Positions 32,540-43,532 of a stretch of DNA of 64,000 bases are shown piece after piece. The stretch lies in NCBI GenBank assembly GCA_005784505.1, contig VCAZ01000117.1, positions 703,501 through 767,500 of the forward strand, read 5' to 3'. Both the position numbers and the translations under genes were made by a program. Every line of letters starts with the position of its first letter. Within the stretch, counting starts at the first letter, position 1. The notes beneath the pieces are model-generated. The model was not told the DNA's origin. It saw nothing but the letters and a program-made list of their open reading frames with translations, and did no database searches. The stretch is from Bagarius yarrelli. Taxonomy: Eukaryota; Chordata; Actinopteri; Siluriformes; Sisoridae.

Positions 32540-32708
32540 GGGTGTCGAAACTTGGTCCTGGAGGGCCGGTGTCCTGCAGAGTTTAGCTCCACTTTGCCTC
32601 AATGCACCTACCTGTAAGTTTTAAGTCTACCCAGGAAGATCTTGATTAGTTGGTTCAGGTGTGTTTGATTAGGGTTGGAGCTAAACTCTGCAGGATGAAC
32701 ACCACTGG
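32540..32708. mobile_element. Palindromic MITE-like element
   Basis: The left end contains GTCCTGCAGAGTTTAGCTCC and the right end GGAGCTAAACTCTGCAGGA, a near-perfect inverted pair about 110 bp apart. This is the structure of a nonautonomous DNA transposon that I recall as common in teleosts. Confidence 0.65.
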
Positions 32709-34177
32709 ACTAGAACAATGACACAAAGTCTCACTGTTTCCTTGGATGGCCGGCAGAGCAACGCACCTGGCAAGCCTGACAGACAACAGATAAACCTGAG
32801 CTCAATAGTAAAAATTTCTCATGGCAGATAAAAAAAGGAAAAAAATTGATATAACTTAATCCAGCTGTAGCGTAACACAATGAAAAAAGCGCCATCAATG
32901 TTTTGTGCATACATGAAATCACAGCCATGATTGGCTAGTGTCACTGATTGGCAGGGGACAGAAGGTATGCAGTCGCTTTTTTTTAAAAGGACAAAATTGC
33001 AAAAATGATCTTTTGACACTTTTCTTTCACGAAAAAATGATCTTCGTTGTTTAACCCCTTGAAAAGCATATGTTATAAAATTATTTCACTTTTATATCTA
33101 ATTAATCGAAGGGAACTTCATTAAAGTCTGCATGAAAAACTACTCCCAAAGCTAAAACTATATAAAATATATGTATTTTTTCTAATTACATAAAACTAAC
33201 TGACACATTTACAAATTTATGTTTTAAGTTTGTGCAAGTCATCTGATGTGCTATAAGTTATAAGTTTTCAAGCAAGGAACAAAATATGCTGAATATTATT
33301 TTCCACATTTTTCTCGGGTTTTAAACTATTAAGAAATCCCCTTAATGTCCTTTACTGAAAAACCTGATTTGCATTTTTGTGTCTTGAGTTGCGGACTGGA
33401 CATGCTGTTGATGTCAAATTAAGAGTTCTTTCCTAACCACAGATAATGCAAAGCATTATGACGCTGGTCATTAGTCATTAGTGTGTGCCTGCTCTTTCCG
33501 GCCATTACCATTTGCTGGAAAGATGTACAAAACTGGTATAACAAATGCATATCTTATATTTAAAACAATGTGGAGCGACTAAGAGTGGACCAACCATTCA
33601 TAAGGGTGATACCGCATACAAAAAACAAACAAACTCGGCATTCTTCTTATCCTTATTGCGTTATTAACCTTATTTATATTGTTTTTTTAAAATACACTCT
33701 TATTATCATTATTTCAAACTCAGAAATAATAAGTATGTTTATTTTTTTTTCTATAAAATGATTAAATATATAGTAAATAAAATGAATACTAAAGTATATA
33801 AATGAGGCAGTGGTGACACAACTGTTTTATTGAACTGGGGATCAGGGTTGAAGCCACACCTGCCAAGCTGCCACAGTTAAACCCTTAAACAAAACATTAA
33901 ATATTTTTTCTGCAACATTGCCATCATATCAGACCTCAATTGCATATACTGGGAAATATGAAGAAAAGAAATTTGACTGGGCAGTAATGTATATGTGATA
34001 AATAAAGGCTTGCATTCCATTGTATTTGTATCAGTTTACTTCAAAGTGGACTTTAAAATGTGTTGTTAAAGAACTGAACTAATTTCCTTCAGTTGACTTA
34101 CAAAATAGTTTTCAGTCTAATTGTAATACAAATGTAGTCGACTTCAGCGTTTACTATTAAAACCTGAAAAAAGTGGC

Positions 34178-34358
34178 TGATTTACATTTACAGCATTTGG
34201 CAGACGTCCTCATCCAGAGCGACTTACATTTATACAACTGAGCAATTGGGGGTTAAGGGCCTTGCTCAGGGGCCCAGCAGTGGTGCAGCTGGGAATCGAA
34301 CCTACAATTTTTGGGTTGGTAGTCCAACACCTTAACCATGAGCCACCACAACTTATTA
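34178..34358 (-). repeat. SINE family A, antisense, full length
   Basis: One of the best-preserved copies, from TTTACAGCATTTGGCAGACG to CACCTTAACCATGAGCCACC. Confidence 0.85.
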
Positions 34359-35011
34359 TAAGAAAGTTAAAAAAAAGCACATTCATCTTAGTTCACTTAT
34401 AAAAGAAAGTAAACTTGGTATTTACACTTTTAACTACATTGGTTTCTTAACATCTGCCAACACTGGTAGGATAAAAATAGGTAAATGTAAGTAGCTTTGG
34501 ATGATGACGTCTGCTAAATGCCCAAAAGGTAATGTAGATTCAAAAGTCATTTACATGTGGGACCTGTGTGTGTTTTGTTTGTAGCTGGGTGATTGTACCA
34601 CCAGAGAATAATGCAATAATGGTTGTTTGTTGTCATGTCCAAGGTATGGAGACAAATTTTACTGATCCAGAATACACTTTGTGATATTTGTAAGAACCAA
34701 ATACACATTTACTAACTAGTCACTCAAATGTACTCTGATATGACCTCAGATAAATCCTAGTAATCATGAAGTCCAACAAACCTAATCAAAATCAAGGCGA
34801 TATCAAGACTACCAAAAAGCCACTACTGGACAATACACAACTGAGTGAACTGATCATCTGTCTCTCTTTTGGTAATAGTAACACTGTTGAACGTTCAATC
34901 CAGGTCTCTTTATCCTTAGCCACAGTCTTAAGATCCTCCTAAGGGATCCCTGGATATTCCCAAGTCGGGATTTCTCTAGCGGGCCCGCCACAGGAACATT
35001 CTATTTAGATA

Positions 35012-35215
35012 TTTACATTAACATTTAAAGCTTTATCTAAAGCGACTTACATTTATCTCTTTTATACAACTGAGTTAAGGGGGTTAGGGGGTGAAGGCTT
35101 TTTTCTAAGGCGGCCCAGCTGTGGCAGCTTGGTGGCGCTGGAAATTGAACCCTGATCTTCCAAAAAATGAGTCCAACACATTATCCACTGCGCTTCCATC
35201 ACAATGCTTCAATGT
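35012..35215 (-). repeat. SINE family A, antisense, degraded
   Basis: Retains AAGCGACTTACATTTATCTC, GCGGCCCAGCTGTGGCAGCT and GGAAATTGAACCCTGATCTT. Confidence 0.7.
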
Positions 35216-35475
35216 ATTGTAGTATTATTGGGATCATATGTCCATCCTTTCCTTCCTCAAACCATGTGAGCTGAAATATAGCCAAAGAGTTCTTAATTGT
35301 CTTAAGTATTGGCTAAACAAATTCTAGCCTAGCATCCTGTGAGAAACAGACATAATCAAAAACAGATTCCACCAAAGGACTCGTGTATGGATTTGACCAC
35401 CAGGTTACTTTACCCTGTAAGTGGAGAACTGGAAGAATTGCTTTCTATACATAGAATATCAATATTTTGCTTTAA

Positions 35476-35592
35476 ATACATTTACAGAATTTGGCAGACT
35501 TGCTCAGGGGCCCAACAGTGGTGGCTGGGAATCGAACCCTGGTCTTTCAGGTGTCAGTCCAACACCTTAACCACTGAGCCACCACTTCTGAT
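35476..35592 (-). repeat. SINE family A, antisense, 5'-shortened
   Basis: Jumps from ACAGAATTTGGCAGAC directly to TTGCTCAGGGGCCCAACAGT, then runs to CACCTTAACCACTGAGCCAC. Confidence 0.78.
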
Positions 35593-35857
35593 GATACAAA
35601 GAGGAACATCTGTGCAATGTTCCTGAATGTAACAGCTGTTGTAAGCAGGACTCTGGCCCTCCAGGACCATACCTGGTGTCCCATAATATAAACAAACCAA
35701 ACAATACAGTTCAAGGTAAAGCCAAGATATTCTTTCCCATGTTTAGCATGTGCTTGTGACTTTTGGACAACATGCCAGATTACAGATCTTGTGGACCTTT
35801 GTAAATGGGAAAATTCCTGAGATGGAGAAGCTGGGGCTTGAACCCAGGACCTCATAT

Positions 35858-36035
35858 ATTTACATTTACAGCATTTGGCAAGCACCCTTATCCAGAGCGA
35901 CTTACATTTATCTCTTTCTTTATACAACTAAGCAATTGGGGGTTAAGGGGCCCAACAGTGGCAGCTTGGTGGAGCTGGGAATCAAACCCACAATCTTTGG
36001 GTTGGTAGTCCAACACCTTAACCTCTTTTCTGTTT
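35858..36035 (-). repeat. SINE family A, antisense
   Basis: Nearly intact copy from TTTACAGCATTTGGCAAGCA to AGTCCAACACCTTAACC. Confidence 0.83.
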
Positions 36036-36039
36036 GAAT

Positions 36040-37190
36040 GAAACATTTTTAGAGTGTAAGTTTTTGAGTGAAACAGAAAAAAAACCTGTGCTAAATCAAT
36101 GGCAAAATTAAAAAGGGACATAAAGTAATTCATTTAATATTTCTTTTAATATACAGTATGTTTCAAAGTGTGTTTTTTTCTATGTTAATATGACTCTCTT
36201 TTCTCTGTTGCTCCTGAGAAGACGACTCAGTAATTCGCTATCTTCTCAGCATCTGCTTGGGACTGGACCTCTTTTTTTGCAGAGTGTGAGTCAGCTGGAA
36301 AGGATTCTGATTATTATAACTTGGCTCTGGTGCAGGAGTTTAAAAACTTTTAGATCTTATTCACAAGTTTGTAGTTTAAATAGGAGTATAAAAACATTGT
36401 TTTAGATTAAATTACATGCCAAATGTATTAATATAATTTATTAAAATAATGGTCTGTGCTAGAGGAACATTACACTAAACACCACAAGACTCCCTAAACA
36501 CACAAAGCCCAAACTAGGAGAGATGTTTTACGACACTGCCGCTGCTGCTGCCGCTGCCGCTGCTGCTGCTTCGGCACATTACAGACTTATTTTTAATCCT
36601 CGCTAATAGAACACTGCGAGCTGAAGCTGATTTGTAGTGTCAACGGGATCCTCATCTGCTAAGTGTCCAGAGTGTAAATATTTATGTGAAAGCCCACGGA
36701 GGTATTCACATCATGCCGTTCGGAACAAGGGTGATGTCATCACTTTTAGTCTGGGACAAATAAGGAAACCTTTTAAGCTAAAGAATCACTAAAGAGTTAT
36801 ATTTTGTTTATAGAAAGTTTGTGGTGTTTGGCTTGTGTAGAGGAGTCTACGCCGATTCCCAGCTCTGCTCCCGGAGTCATCCTGCTTCTCCATTTACTAG
36901 TACACCTGACTCACTTCTACACCACCCACCATATGGTAGATGGGAAGCATACACCATGGCAGGCTGAGCTTTTACAGATCAAATCTGGAGGGCATTGTGG
37001 ACACAATGTGAGGTCTGAAACAACATTTATTTATGTATTTATTTATGATGGATTAATATGAAACAGTGTTCAGAGGAGCCCCACTTACTCATTTTATTTT
37101 ATTTTAAGCAGCTGCATGTAGATTAGTAAAAAAATACATCACATATGGTTACAGTGGTGGCCAGTAAATAAGGGCAGCTTGGGTGCCCTC
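36040..37190. other. Intergenic DNA without a recognised gene
   Basis: Open frames here are short and lack splice or homology support. Apart from the GCN block at 36520-36760 I see no named element. Confidence 0.45.
36520..36760. other. GCN-rich block with CRE-like palindrome, possible regulatory DNA
   Basis: A run of GCTGCTGCTGCCGCTGCCGC type (36538-36570) and TGATGTCATCA (about 36732) sit in a patch that is GC-richer than its surroundings. No open frame or splice pattern supports a gene. Confidence 0.3.
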
Positions 37191-37194
37191 TCAG

Positions 37195-37310
37195 AGAAGA
37201 AAGCTACTTTCCTAATTCGGGCTCACAGGGATCTGCTGGAGCCTATCCAAGCTGTCTCTGAAAGGGCAAAAGGCAGGTGGAGTACACCCTGGACAGACCT
37301 TTAGTTTGAT
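37195..37310 (-). repeat. SINE family B fragment, antisense
   Basis: Contains GGGATCTGCTGGAGCCTATC and AAAGGCAGGTGGAGTACACC. Confidence 0.72.
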
Positions 37311-37504
37311 ATAAAGTTGTATTTAGATAGATACAACTTATTGTCATTACAAGGTACAAGTACATAGCAACAAAATGCTGTTTAGTATCTACCAGAAGTG
37401 CAAATAGTAGTCCTTATCATGTTAACAATAAATGACTATAAATGATATATCACAAATTAATAATAAAAATAAAACAATTCAGTTGTACTATTTCACTGTT
37501 AATC

Positions 37505-37800
37505 ATTCATTTATCTTCTATACCCGCTTATTTCCATAATTCAGGGTCAGGCTGGAGTCTATCCCAGCCGTCTCTGAAAGGAGGGGGACACCCTGGACAG
37601 GTCGCCAGTCCATCACAGGGCCACACGCATGGACATTTTAGAATCACTAATTAATCTAAAATACATGTTTTTGGACTGTGGAGGAAAGCGGAGTAAACCC
37701 ACACAAGTACAGGGAGAACATGCAAACGCCACACAGAAAGACCTCATACAGGAATCGAACCCGGGACCTTCTTGCTGTGAGGCAACACCCACAGCTATTT
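37505..37800 (-). repeat. SINE family B, antisense, nearly full length
   Basis: Runs from TTCTATACCCGCTTATTTCC through ACATGTTTTTGGACTGTGG to CGGGACCTTCTTGCTGTGAG. Confidence 0.83.
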
Positions 37801-38149
37801 CATAATTTCCAAATTAATACTTGATAATCTGATAAAAAACTAACCCAAACTAAATAAATCTTCTCCTGAATTTACACCTGAAGTACGTGTTTGTTAATGT
37901 ACGGATTTACATGAAGGAGTAAACCAAAGCAAAGCATTCTTGCATGAATAAAACATGCATATGTGTCGCTGAAACCAACCTGTATAACCATAAATAACGT
38001 TGTAAATATGTATAATTTTAATACTTTAAGGCAAATAATACATTTGTGTATCAGTCTGGATCTATATTAATTTGCCACTAGTTTTTTATTTATTTTTTAA
38101 TTTTTTTGTATCAAGGATGTGCAACACAGAATTATGAAGGAAAACAGAA

Positions 38150-38400
38150 GTTACATTAAATTCTTTTAACAAAAACTTTTGGGACACCTAACTATCACAT
38201 TTAATTGTTTTTTTGAACATCCTATTTTTTAAGATTTAGTTATATCTTTCCTCCTATAATAAACTGAAAAGGTTTTCCACTATATACTGGAGCAGTGCTG
38301 TGGGAATTTGTTTAGTCAGCCACAATAGTATTAGTGAGATCAGACACTTATGGCCAATGAAGATGTCTGGGAACTTTTGTTTTTCCGACACCATGTGTTA
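38150..38400 (-). mobile_element. Tc1/mariner-type relic
   Basis: Begins AAAAACTTTTGGGACACCTA, matching the AAAAGTTTGTGGACACCTGA start at 57173. It also contains TTAGTGAGATCAGACACTTA, found again in the Tc1 relic at 58120. Heavily decayed. Confidence 0.5.
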
Positions 38401-38586
38401 TTGGAGCTCAGGAGGCGCAGGATGAATAATTGAACAAATGTCTCCCTCTCTCTCGGTCAAACTTCACTTGCCAAATGATTTTACTCTGGAACATGTTGCT
38501 GTCATCATCAAGCATGTAAGAAAATCTGAATAATAAATAGGAAACAGAAAAACCACAGAGCAATTTTTGTATTTAAAAAAAAAGGG

Positions 38587-38795
38587 AAGTGGTAGCACAG
38601 TGGTTAATGTGTTGTACTGCTAATTAAAAGATCAGGGTTCGATTTACAGCACCACCAAGTTGCCACTGCTGGGCTCCTGAGCAAGGCCCTTCACCCCTAA
38701 TTGCCTAGTTGTATAAATAAGATAAATGTAAGTCGCCCTGGATAAGGACGTCTTCCAAATGCCGTAAATGTAAAAAAAAAAAAAAAAAAAATCCC
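38587..38795 (+). repeat. SINE family A, sense, with poly(A) tail
   Basis: Head GTGGTAGCACAGTGGTTAAT, B-box GGTTCGATTTACAGC and end GCCGTAAATG are followed directly by an A run of about twenty bases, as expected after retroposition. Confidence 0.85.
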
Positions 38796-38799
38796 TTAT

Positions 38800-40790
38800 T
38801 TTGCGTATAATCTATTTGTGGATCAATGTTTTTTTTGAAATAATAAAAATAAAATAAAAATCATGACACACTTATTGCTTCATTTTTAAACTTTAAAAGG
38901 AAAAAAAAATCGTATCTGATTTGTTGTATGAAAGGATTTAACAGATGTAACAAATAATTTCTTTAAAAAAAAAGGATTTTAGAATCTTGTAATAATATTA
39001 TAATATATTTAAATGAATATTATAACCTCTGGTGGGCTGGAGGGCGGGGCATAGAACTAAAACCATATGCAATTTGTATTTAGCTTAAGGTTGGTTTAAC
39101 TTTATTAAGCTAATAATATTCAATATTTGGCTAAATATGACACATTTTTTAAAATTAAGATCAGGATGTATGTCTTTTTAAAAAGTAAGTGAAGAAATCT
39201 AATTGATTGTTTTAGGCATGTTTAAATAAATTTCTTGATGCTAAACATCGTCTGCTGTTAATGCTAAGCTCAGGCATTAGCATATTTTATATACTGTATA
39301 AAATGGTAAAAAAAAAAAATATTCCCACACAAAAAAGACATCTTAGAATAAAATTAGGTCTTAAGTCACTAAAATAAGTTATATATTATAAGACATAATT
39401 GACTGTCCCTTATTAATGTAAGAGCAAGCTAGCAATATTAGCAATATCGCTGATTCGGTAATATTGTTATAGCGTGCAAATAAAAATGTATATGTGTGTT
39501 TTCAGATTTCTTTATTCTTTAATGTTCTTTATAAATTCCTAAATGAAAATTTATATTAAACATTAACCAACAATTCTACTTCATGTAACGAATAATTTTT
39601 TTAATTTTAATTCCAAGTCGATTTCCTGAGTCGGTTCTTTGATTCAGTTCTTTTGATTCTTTATTTTGTTTAAAAAAAGGCTTTTGTATTTGTACAAAAC
39701 TTTTACATTTACAGTTATGTTCTTCGCTCTTAAATGTGTGTATACGCCTTTATTAGAAGAAAATTCATTTCTGCATGTAAGAAAATTAGCAAAGGTGGGA
39801 AAAAATCGATTCAATGTTTCCTGAAAAGACGGGCCTGCACGTGCAAGACATGGAAAAAGCAAACGTTTGTCGCAGGTTCGCCTGAACACTTAAATTTAAT
39901 AAAAATAAAGAATGAAAGCAGTCTAAAATCTACTGAACTGCTTTATTAGATACAGACTTTTATTTGCAACTATTTCTTCTGTCTCACAACACTGTGCACA
40001 TGCACTCTCACCAAACTACGGCAAGCCCCGAGGGGAAAAATGCTCTTACACACACACACACACACACAGAATGAGTGCTGACACAAAATTACCACGTCTA
40101 AACTTAACAAACAGTTAATTTATTACAGTCTTTTGCATTAGCACTGACTGACGCATGTACGTATGCTGGCCAATTTGCAAAATTTGAACAAAAATGGACA
40201 ATCAACTTTTATTTAAATGTAAAATCGACTGTGTGGCAACACTTTGCAACGCTTCCACCGGATTCTAAAAAAAGGTGAAGCAAATTACTCGGTTAGTTGC
40301 GGTTTTCTTGCCAAAGATTTGTGGTCGTTCCCTGTCATGGATAACACAGGGTTTCGCACACTATTGCAGGTGCTTGAGTCAAGGTACAGCCCTTACGGCT
40401 GTCAGTGTTCTTCATAATTGTTATAATAATCTGATGTTACGATGTTTCATTTAGAGCTTTAGTTCATCCTGAATACAACTTTGCTAGTAAAAGAAAATTT
40501 ATAAAACCAAATCATGGATGATGATGATGTCAAATTTCAACTATAAACATAAAGCAAAGAACACAGGAATAGAATTAGAAAAAAAATGTAGATTAAGAAT
40601 TGATTTTGGAATCGGATCGTGATTCCCAGAATCGGAATCTGATCGGATCGTAAAGTACCTAAAGATTCAACAGTAGTTCAGGCTGATGCCGAAGCCGTAA
40701 GTTGTGGTTTTATCTGCTCAGTATAAGTATAAGCTGTTCATTTTTCATTAATTGTTCTTATGTAATAATGTGTCTCAATTTGCTTGTGTT
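38800..40790. other. Intergenic AT-rich DNA without a recognised gene
   Basis: Nothing but short open frames and A/T runs, plus a short (CA)n at about 40047. No element identified. Confidence 0.45.
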
Positions 40791-40794
40791 TAAA

Positions 40795-40905
40795 GTATAT
40801 TACCTTACTGGGATCCAGAGAAGTATTTTTTTCCTATCCATCCAAAACTTCTTCTCTACTTGGGGTATGTCAAAAAAAATCCACCTTCATGTCCTCCTCA
40901 GGGCT
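40795..40905 (-). pseudogene. Decayed copy of a pla2g4 exon
   Basis: Aligns by eye to pla2g4 exon 11 at 51238-51376. Shared pieces are the donor side (TTACCTTACTGGGATCCAGAG versus TTATACCTGGGTCTTATCCAGAG), GGGGTATGTC and ACCTTCATGTCCTCC. Its reading frame is disrupted and part of the middle is missing. It lies 2.5 kb downstream of the intact gene on the same strand, so it looks like a remnant of a second, tandem pla2g4 gene. Confidence 0.65.
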
Positions 40906-41459
40906 ATGCACATGGCACGCATACATACACGTTATAGTACATGACAGTTTGTTGTTGGGATAAACTGTCGATAAACTAATTACTGATGTCTGATCTTTTC
41001 CATGTTAGGTAAAACTCAAAGACTTACCCCTAAAAAATAAATAAGAAATAAAAATTATTAATATATAATATTACAGCAATTGGGTAGGTATGATTTGAGA
41101 AGAAATGCCTTTTTGGTTGATTTGTTATTTATTCAGTGATGAAAAGGTTGTAGAATTACTTTCTATGTTACGGATTGTGAAAAAGCTGACGGTTTATGAT
41201 AAGATCCAGACAGTTGATGATATAAGTAACATTTTCATTTTTTGTCATTTTCTTAAATCCGCTTTAATAAAACAATCACGTGAATCAAAACTTCAGTGTA
41301 AAAGAAAAAAAAACACTTTCTAAGATTCAGTTTCCTGACAGTGGGAGTGAGACATTGGAGAGAATTAGCCGGGGGAACTTTCCTATCTTCACATTGTTTT
41401 TGAAGATTACAGGATAACGCAAATGCTAAACGCAAATCATTCATAAGTGGCGGCATACT

Positions 41460-41810
41460 CAAAGAAAAGCCTGCACGGGGGCAGTTAAATCAGAATCTGA
41501 AACTAAAACCCACTCACCACACAGCAGCAAGCACAGCGATGACCACAATGTCTTGTTCCTGCTGTCGGGTAAGCGAGGTTACACGCAGAACTGGAGAGTT
41601 TCCCTTTCGAGCTTCACTCAACATTCTAGAGCATCTGCTTTAGGAACAGCTTGTACAGCCTTAGATGGGATCTCCATAAGCTTCTCTAGGAGATCTGTGG
41701 GGCCTTTGCCTCCAGTGAGGTCATGGCCAGTGTCTGCCCATGCCTCCTTCTCAGACATCCCAATCCGATGCTGCTACGGCTGGTCCTCAGCATCTAGACA
41801 GGCATGTTAG
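41460..41810 (-). other. Unassigned coding-like block
   Basis: GC-richer than its surroundings. On the minus strand it reads MSEKEAWADTGHDLTGGKGP and continues about 35 codons in a balanced, hydrophilic composition to a stop, then a possible GTGAGT donor at about 41515. I do not recognise the sequence. It may be a pseudo-exon or part of an old mobile element. Confidence 0.25.
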
Positions 41811-42483
41811 TGCAGTGCGGGCAGTGTAAAGTCTCGATTGCACCTCGGTGTGAGACACTCCCAGGCCCAGGATGCATTAGTTGTCCAGTGCATGAAGCAC
41901 AAAAAGCAGTTTTTTGTTTGTGTGAAATAGAATATTCTGATTTAATTGCTGCTGCTCTGGCTTTGATCAGATCAATACTAAGAGTTTGTAAGAACACTAA
42001 GGGCTTGTAAGAGTTTGAGTTCTTTTAACCTGAATAAAAAGAAATACAGATTAAGGTAGCCTAACCTGTGCAAACCTTTAGTACATGGGTCCCGGAACTA
42101 GAGTAATGCCAGAGTCAGAGGCTTCCAGGCTTCAAACTCAATCGCTTCCCACAAAATCTTTGCCGTTTAGTGGTTGTGTTATCAAAAGTTAGTTTGCATT
42201 TGTTCTGAGCTTGTGTTGTGCTTTGTGTTGTCTTTAGTCAGAGCTAATAATTGTCCATCTAATGGTCTAAATTGCATGATTTGTAAATAAGACCACATAT
42301 ACATTTTAAAAAGACAAGCTGTTAGCCGTTTGAAATTCATCCACAAGTCATACTTGGCCTGCAAGCTGGACTTTGGACACCCCTGAGATAAATCTTACAC
42401 AAATGGAACCTTTTAATGTTCTCTCAGTGCTGTGACTGCTGGATTAAAATGAAGTCTAAACAAATATATCGTTGAAGAAGTAG

Positions 42484-42489
42484 TTTATT
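42484..42489 (-). terminator. Candidate polyadenylation signal of pla2g4
   Basis: AATAAA on the minus strand about 830 nt beyond the pla2g4 stop codon. Other variants exist nearer, so this is only a candidate. Confidence 0.25.
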
Positions 42490-42719
42490 TCAGAAGCACA
42501 TTACAGGCTAACATTACATAATCTCCAAATCCTAATTTAACAGTTTTGTTAGTTTTATATCTTCTATAGGTATTACAAGCTACACTCATCTTCAAATCTT
42601 TTACATTTCATCACTTTTGTAACGTTAATCACATCATATATACAAAGCATCTCTGGCTTATACTATTCATGCATTATTAACTTAAATATATTTCTATATA
42701 CACCATAGGGCTAAGGGTT

Positions 42720-42910
42720 TGTCCAGCACACCCAGTTGTTAATAATGTCCTTGTACGTTGCAGAATTGCATTATTCCTTCATTGAGAGACCCGAACACTG
42801 TTTGATAAAGTCATGATGTGTTCTGGTTGGAGTATTAAAAATCGAGTGTCCTGTACAGAGCCCTGACTCTGACTCAACCCCACTTAACACCTTTGGGATG
42901 ATATCTACAT
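42720..42910 (+). mobile_element. Tc1/mariner relic (plus-strand transposase C-terminal fragment)
   Basis: The sequence CTGACTCAACCCCACTTAAC ACCTTTGGGATGA corresponds to the LNPxEHLWDE motif of Tc1 transposases, with a stop in place of Glu. It is flanked upstream by GTTAATAATGTCCTTGTACG, typical of the same repeat. Confidence 0.6.
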
Positions 42911-43317
42911 GTTATTACAGAAGTAAAAGTGAGACAAGGGCTGCATTTAAACTGCTTGTATCAAGTGACCCAATTTAGATTTTTTTCCTCCAACCTGGCA
43001 CAGATCGGATATGACAGTGTAAGCAGGAAAAAAATAAATAAATTTCGATATTTTCATTCGGTACTGAATGTGGTACTGAATTGGAGATGAATCGGACACG
43101 TGCATTAGCATGTGCAGTTTAAGCAGACAGATCGGATTGTTAATGCGAGTCGAATGTCATTGAATAAACGACAATGGCGCCTGATTTGTTAAAATTCATT
43201 AGGTAAGGTGACCGGCTGATATAAAGAACTTATTGACCTAGGTAAAAAATTTCAGTGTTTCCCATGCCATTATTTACAAGGAGTGTATTATATTCTGGTT
43301 CAGTCCCACAGCCTAAA

Positions 43318-43532
43318 TCAATCTGTCAATCTAAGCCCTTTTTTGTTCAGAGCTTTTTTCAGTGCATATTTAATGTGTGCTGCATTGTTTAAGACGTTGT
43401 AGGTGGTGAGGTTCAACAGTTTTTGGAAATCTTCTGGCGTGTACGTTAAGTGATTTGTAGCATACGGAGAACAGCTGGACCTCACATCAATATTTCCGTC
43501 CTCCATATCCTTCTTTCCACTTCTTTTCACTC
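43318..43532 (-). CDS. pla2g4: pla2g4 last exon
   Basis: Contains [20 protein letters not shown], the usual C-terminal helix, and ends in a Lys/Arg-rich tail [13 protein letters not shown] with TGA at 43318-43320. Confidence 0.94.

Noticed and set aside
36804..37061. 85-codon plus-strand open frame
   Set aside because: No splice signals, no family resemblance and no codon bias; probably chance.
41105..41323. 72-codon plus-strand open frame
   Set aside because: AT-rich composition with a Lys-rich end. It could be an old LINE remnant, but no motif supports this.
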